A stretch of 64,000 nt of DNA. Source: Xestospongia bergquistia. Its lineage: Eukaryota > Porifera > Demospongiae > Haplosclerida > Petrosiidae. The notes under the pieces are model-generated. The model saw only the letters and a program-made list of their open reading frames with translations. It searched no databases and was not told the origin of the DNA. The position numbers and the translations under genes were made by a program. Each line of letters opens with the position of its first letter. Position 1 is the stretch's first letter. Positions 59,163 through 64,000 of this stretch are shown here, piece after piece. Where the stretch lies: the NCBI GenBank assembly GCA_963965975.1, contig OZ014411.1, forward strand, positions 12,230,501 to 12,294,500, given 5' to 3'.

Positions 59163-60494
59163 CTGTGATATCACTACTGAATACAATGTTATCCTGTAGG
59201 GTAAACAGAAGCAAAACCACAAGTCTGGTCTTAAATACATTATTCAAATCACATTCCATTTAAAATTGTTAATTGTTCTAACAATGTTACATGTAATCAC
59301 TATTGTAAAAAGGAGTTACATACATAAGTTTCATGAGTATGAGAAAAACCATTTGGGCAGACAATACGAATGATCAAGTAAATTGACTTTCGAAGAGCAG
59401 TCCAATATTGATTGTTGAATTGGAGTTGACCCAGGGCAAAACAGTTTCAATAGCAATGTTTAGTATGTCTTCACGTTAGTGGTTGTGAACGTTGTATGGG
59501 CACAGTCCATTTATGTTAACAAAACTAATCCGTTTAGTAGGAGCATTGTCATTGTGACAGACAATATGAACAAATTTGTTTATAGAAGGTTCAGGTACAA
59601 GTAGTTAGTGAGGTATGTATAGAGGATGAGAGAACAAAGATAGCATTTGAGTAAAAGAGACAAGAATTATTGCCACAGAGGTAATACTGAAGAGTATTAA
59701 CATTTGATTTGTTCATTGCAATTGGTACATGAATGATCGTATTGTCCAGATAATACAGTAAATACTGTTATTAAGTAGTATATACATTAACAGATTTATA
59801 TAGTTCATCCATTTAATCCTGAACCACCACAACAGTAGACTATAGAACAAAAAGTAATAAAGACAACATTTTTCTAGAGAATCCTAGCAGCTGCAAGAAG
59901 AGCACTAACATGTTAGTTCATAAAAGTGCACAAACATTGGCTAGTACAATTGATTGTGCTTTTTTAACAAAAATATGATTACTCTTAAAGATGATAACAG
60001 CTGCCATAACACATAAAAGTCATATATATATTTAGCAAAACTCACATTACTATAACAACAACTAGTGTTGATGGAATACATGAACACTGCCTTCATCTAG
60101 CTTACAAAATAAAGTGCTGTTACAGCTAGATGAGCTAGGGTAATTGCAATAAAGTCCAGCTCATCCATCTGCTTGAAAAGGTTTATTTTTATTGGAACTG
60201 GACATAGGATTAAGTTGTGAATATGTGAATGTAATAGAGTATTACCACTCTTATAAATTGTTTGATGTAGTTATCAAATTCATCTTCAATATTAATTTAT
60301 TCAATGTGTCTGCCCAATTAAGTCAATGCAAATTTGAAAGTCTGTAATGGCCAGTGACTAATCTATAATGCCACCAACTACAATATGAGTCCATTATAAG
60401 TCACTCTTCAGAATGGAAAGGATAATGCATCCATCATTTCTTCATTTATCATTGATGATCTCAACTGTGATCATTGTGATGAATGACGTTACTA

Positions 60495-60502
60495 TGACGT
60501 CA
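60495..60502. promoter_or_regulatory. CRE palindrome TGACGTCA
   Basis: A full TGACGTCA palindrome about 60 bp upstream of the ATG of the SH2 gene, within a cluster of ACGT cores (GAATGACGTT, GACGCAACGTAG). This is the consensus of CREB/ATF factors. Position near the start suggests a promoter site. Confidence 0.5.
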
Positions 60503-60561
60503 TAAGACGCAACGTAGTAATTATATACTCACAAGAGGTGTGGTTACTGTATTAAGCAGTT

Positions 60562-63511
60562 ATGGCTGTTCAACGAGAACATCAACCTTTACGTTTTGTA
60601 ATGTCAGAGCCACGACCTGTCTCTGGTATTCTATCCTCTACTCCTGGAATACCGAATAGGTGGAATGCTGTACCGTACAGAAGTGATTGTTTACCGGTGC
60701 CAGGAACTTCCCCTAGTGTTGTAGACTCTATATCAGAGAGTAATGTTACAACAAAAAGACCACCAGCTATAGACGAGATACCGTGAGTTGTAGTACAGAC
60801 TATTTTCCTTAAATTATACGAATTAAACATATCAGTCATGAGAGAGAGAACTATTTAAGAAAACTCCTAATATGTAATTTGTATTTTCCCTGGCATTCAC
60901 TGATTGGCAGACATTATTGTATTACTGAAGGTGTTTGGCAGTGTAGTAATAGTTTATTTATAAATTTATATATATGCGGTTTAGATATGTTTAGGAATAC
61001 TTTGCCTGTAACTATAAGTAGATGAGGGCTTGTATTTGTAAGGAAGGGTGTTTGGCAATGCAGGAAAGGAACGAGCATATGAATCTGACAGGTTTTAAAG
61101 AACATTTTTCTCTAGACATTAAGAGGAATGAGAGATCACAGACTAATTATAGAAGCTACATTTATGGAAATTATTCTGTCAGCAATAATGTTTACATTGG
61201 GACAAGTGAAGCAGATTAAGAGATCAAAGCAACATTGAAAAAATAATGTAGTCTTTTACTGCATAAGCAGATTCAGTATAGTGTCTTCCATTCTTTAGGG
61301 ACAGATCTCACTTAGTACCTTTGTGGTTGACATTGCTTGTATGTATAAACAAAATCATAGATAATACTATGATGTAATGTCTTTGTAATTCATAAAGGGA
61401 AAGTACATGTACATGTATGTAAAACGAATATATCATGTCATATGTATAGGATTTGTACCAATATCATGTGTTAGATACTTTGTCATATTTACATGTACAT
61501 TTTAAAGTGTGTGGGTTGAAAGAAGTAATGGGTGGTGCTATGTTTACACACATACACACACACACACACACACATATGTACTTATACATGTACTGTTCAC
61601 TTTACTTATATTTATAGGTTGTTTTGATATTAATTAGTTGACTATAGGTGTGCCATACAATGTATAAAGATAATACTATCTAATCACATTTGTAATGACC
61701 ATTACAAATGTAGTAATTGTACCACAAATTACTTAAAAAGTATTATCTAATAATATATGTCATTAATTATCATGTTTATACTGTACTCTAGTCCTTTAGA
61801 AGGACATCAGTATTGACAACATAGCTCCATTTGAGGGTCAAACTGTAAATCTGGGAATTTTTGTGTGTATGAATTTTTATTTGATTAATATTTGTGTAAA
61901 TTTTGTGGTTTAATAGCTAATCAAGACAAGGAATGTGGTATTCTTCATGTTTGGAACAAGCATGTAGTATTATGTGTCATTATTATAGTGATAACAGGTC
62001 TGAAATCCCACAGCATGGTCTTAATTGTTCTGGGAATTTATGTGTTATTTTCATTGCCAAGCATAGTTTGACAATGAATATAATGATTAAATTTATTGAC
62101 ATTTCTAAATAATAATAATTATTTGTTGAATTGAATAAATTGTTTGAAGTTAATATTTTTACTGTACTCAAGGATTAATGCTGAGCTTCCTCTATGTACC
62201 ATAATGGCGATGTTAGTTGGTGCAACCAAACTTAGACTGGCCTGGTTGGTTTTGAAGAAAGGATAAGTTCTCTGTGTGTAGATATTAGACATAAAATAAT
62301 ATGATTGTTGTTGGACTTGAACTGGTACTTGTTCTGTCATTTGAACTAAGAGTTTAACTAATTAATAGGTACCCTCATGATACCACTCTTTAGTAAGAGA
62401 CTATGATACATCAACTTGTTATCCTATATATTCAGATGCACAGTGTTAGGTGGTGTGGATTACAAAAATGTGATAGAAATTAGGTTGCCAAATTTAGAAC
62501 AGCACTGCTAGCATTCTTTATGTGGCAAGCATGTACATGTATATGTAAGGTTTGTCTTGTTGTGCTGACCAAATTTGTTTGTGTAAATTGTATAGTGCTA
62601 TCAATAGGGTGATGTAAAGGACTACCCACTTGTTTTCTGTTATTACTTTTAGAATTTCTATTAAACCTACAGAGTTTGTAATATATTCTATACAGTCACT
62701 GTTTGTTCCTATACTATCTAAAGGCCACCATACATTATTGTATATAATGTGTTGCTCACAACAAAATCACCTTGTATGTATTACTCTTATATACATATTG
62801 GTCACCTTTTTTGTCCATAGACTGTATGAATCTCTCCCATATGTCTTGGTAAATACTGTATTGATAGTTGAGTCTAGAGAAACATATTGATGCAGCAGTA
62901 ATGTACTTAGGTGTCTTTGTTAACAATATGTACTCTATAGTTTATGTATCATTGGTCCTGTGTGTCCTTGTCTGATGATTACTGTTGTGACAGATTTGAA
63001 GTCTATCCCACTATATTCTTGTTAAAACTCTATACAAGTATATCCATTCACATATACGATTACATGATATGTATTTATACATGTAAAATATATATACATG
63101 TACATGTATATTAGTGGACATGTGATGTCCTGTTTTTAGTGTACAATGAACTGTGAAGTGTAGTGACAGATGTGCTGACTTGCAATGACTTGCACTATAG
63201 ATGCCTTTAACACTTCTTCTGTAGTATTTTTTCAAAGAGCCATACTAATTATGGCAATAACATGGTCATCAGATATAAATACTATAAATAGTATTTATAG
63301 TACAAATATATCGTGTCCTTACTGTATTTTATAACAATACGTTGTCATGTTGGTAATGATGTGACTGGCTTTCTTTACTCTATACTAGATGGTATCATTT
63401 CAATATTAGTCGTCATGTTGCTGAAAGTTTACTGATATCAACTGGAGAGGATGGTAGTTATCTATTAAGAGATAGTGGAGCTAATCCTGGAGAATTCACT
63501 CTATCTGTCAG
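60562..63511 (+). CDS. SH2-domain adaptor, 5' part (continues beyond the window)
   Basis: Exon 1 60562-60782 (ATG in MAVQREHQPLRF; ends phase 2 at CC|GTGAGT) joins exon 2 63389-63511, making P-W-Y-H. Exon 2 encodes the first half of an SH2 domain: WYHFNISRHVAESLL, then GSYLLRDSGANPGEFTLSVR. It includes the phosphotyrosine-binding Arg of the FLVR-like motif (YLLRDS). The WYH-N-R-AE-LL start and GSYLLRDS resemble DAPP1-type adaptors; NPGEFTLSVR also resembles tyrosine-phosphatase SH2 domains. Exon 1 encodes a Pro/Ser-rich N-terminus. The rest, which would decide the family (PH domain, phosphatase or none), lies to the right. The exon ends in phase 2 (AG|GTACAA). Confidence 0.8.
61546..61574. 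repeat. (CA)n microsatellite
   Basis: CA run interrupted once by TA, in the intron of the SH2 gene. Confidence 0.9.
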
Positions 63512-64000
63512 GTACAATAAAGTATACTCTTGTCATTGGAATATATTTAACAGGCCTCAAACGTATGCTTTCATAGGAATAAGAGCTGATAATGATTGTA
63601 AATTATAAACACTATCTTTATAGTTGTATAACAGTTCACTCTGTAATGACTTCTATATTACCCAGTGTGGTTGACATTAGGTCAACATTGACGTATAACA
63701 TATAATGATAATTTTCATGGCACACTTTAGCCTATGATTTTTTGATTATATCTATTCTGTGTCCTATCTCTGTTGTAATCATTCTCTCTATAAAGATGTC
63801 ATTGTATATTGACTCACTGTACTTCTAATAGCTTTGAAACTATATGCTACAATCAATGATTAACTGAATGTTACTATAGGACTAAAACAAGTGTCTAGGA
63901 TGTCCTTTGTAAAAGCTTTCTGCATGACAAGTACTAAATATAATATATATATTATATACATGCAATATTTATGTGTATGTGTGAATGTTATAAAATTTTG
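63512..64000. other. intron of the SH2 gene to the window edge
   Basis: Starts with the donor GTACAA. No further exon of the SH2 domain was recognised before the window ends. Confidence 0.5.

Larger units (their letters stand above)
57714..60561. other. spacer between divergent genes
   Basis: No gene recognised. It contains an inverted repeat (58443-58463 with 58540-58560, ATGGAAATCCCTACATAGTAA, 20 of 21 paired), an (AT)n run at 59134-59162, and the CRE palindrome upstream of the SH2 gene. Confidence 0.5.

Noticed and set aside
60582..60839. Minus-strand frame opposite SH2 exon 1
   Set aside because: The plus strand has the ATG, donor and in-frame join to an SH2 exon; the minus frame has no support.

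Overview
The window is AT-rich animal DNA. Its genes are split by short GT-AG introns and separated by long AT-rich spacers with simple repeats. The gene content is metazoan: ankyrin/ZU5/death-domain genes, a vinculin/alpha-catenin-type tail, holocarboxylase synthetase, a PHD finger, TRAF zinc fingers and an SH2 adaptor. Together with a large family-type membrane protein that I cannot place in any vertebrate family, this suggests an early-branching animal, most likely a demosponge such as Amphimedon. That identification is an inference, not something read from a marker gene.

Layout. 1-3294: spacer or first intron, with a 43-44 bp tandem repeat, a possible TTAA-type element and a possible one-codon start exon. 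3295-19177 (+): module A, a long series of 99-bp phase-0 ankyrin exons, then ZU5, a UPA-like region, a death domain and a proline-rich linker. 19973-27626 (+): module B, a shorter tandem copy with the same domain order that continues into a tail resembling the C-terminal helical bundle of vinculin and alpha-catenin. No initiator exon was found between A and B and the splice phases match, so A and B may be one gene. 27627-32971: no gene seen. 32972-35292 (+): broken copy of the membrane-protein gene at 47779. 37627-42054 (-): HLCS in seven coding exons. 42055-47778: spacer with a hierarchical satellite between two copies of a ~340 bp segment, plus a small relic of the membrane-protein family. 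47779-51537 (+): intact 1252-residue membrane protein. 52858-55476 (-): acidic nuclear protein with a C-terminal PHD finger. 57174-57713 (-): TRAF-type zinc-finger protein. 60562 to beyond the right edge (+): first exons of an SH2 adaptor.

The main discovery candidate is the A/B locus. It joins the ankyrin/UNC5-like ANK-ZU5-UPA-death unit to an actin-binding-type vinculin/alpha-catenin tail. Its ankyrin part is built from interchangeable, frame-neutral exons whose introns are nearly identical to each other, with many half-decayed exon copies and one inserted hAT-like MITE. The exon models given here were worked out by eye. Total coding length is divisible by three for A (2967 nt), B (2562 nt), HLCS (1887 nt) and the PHD gene (1242 nt), which supports the splice choices.
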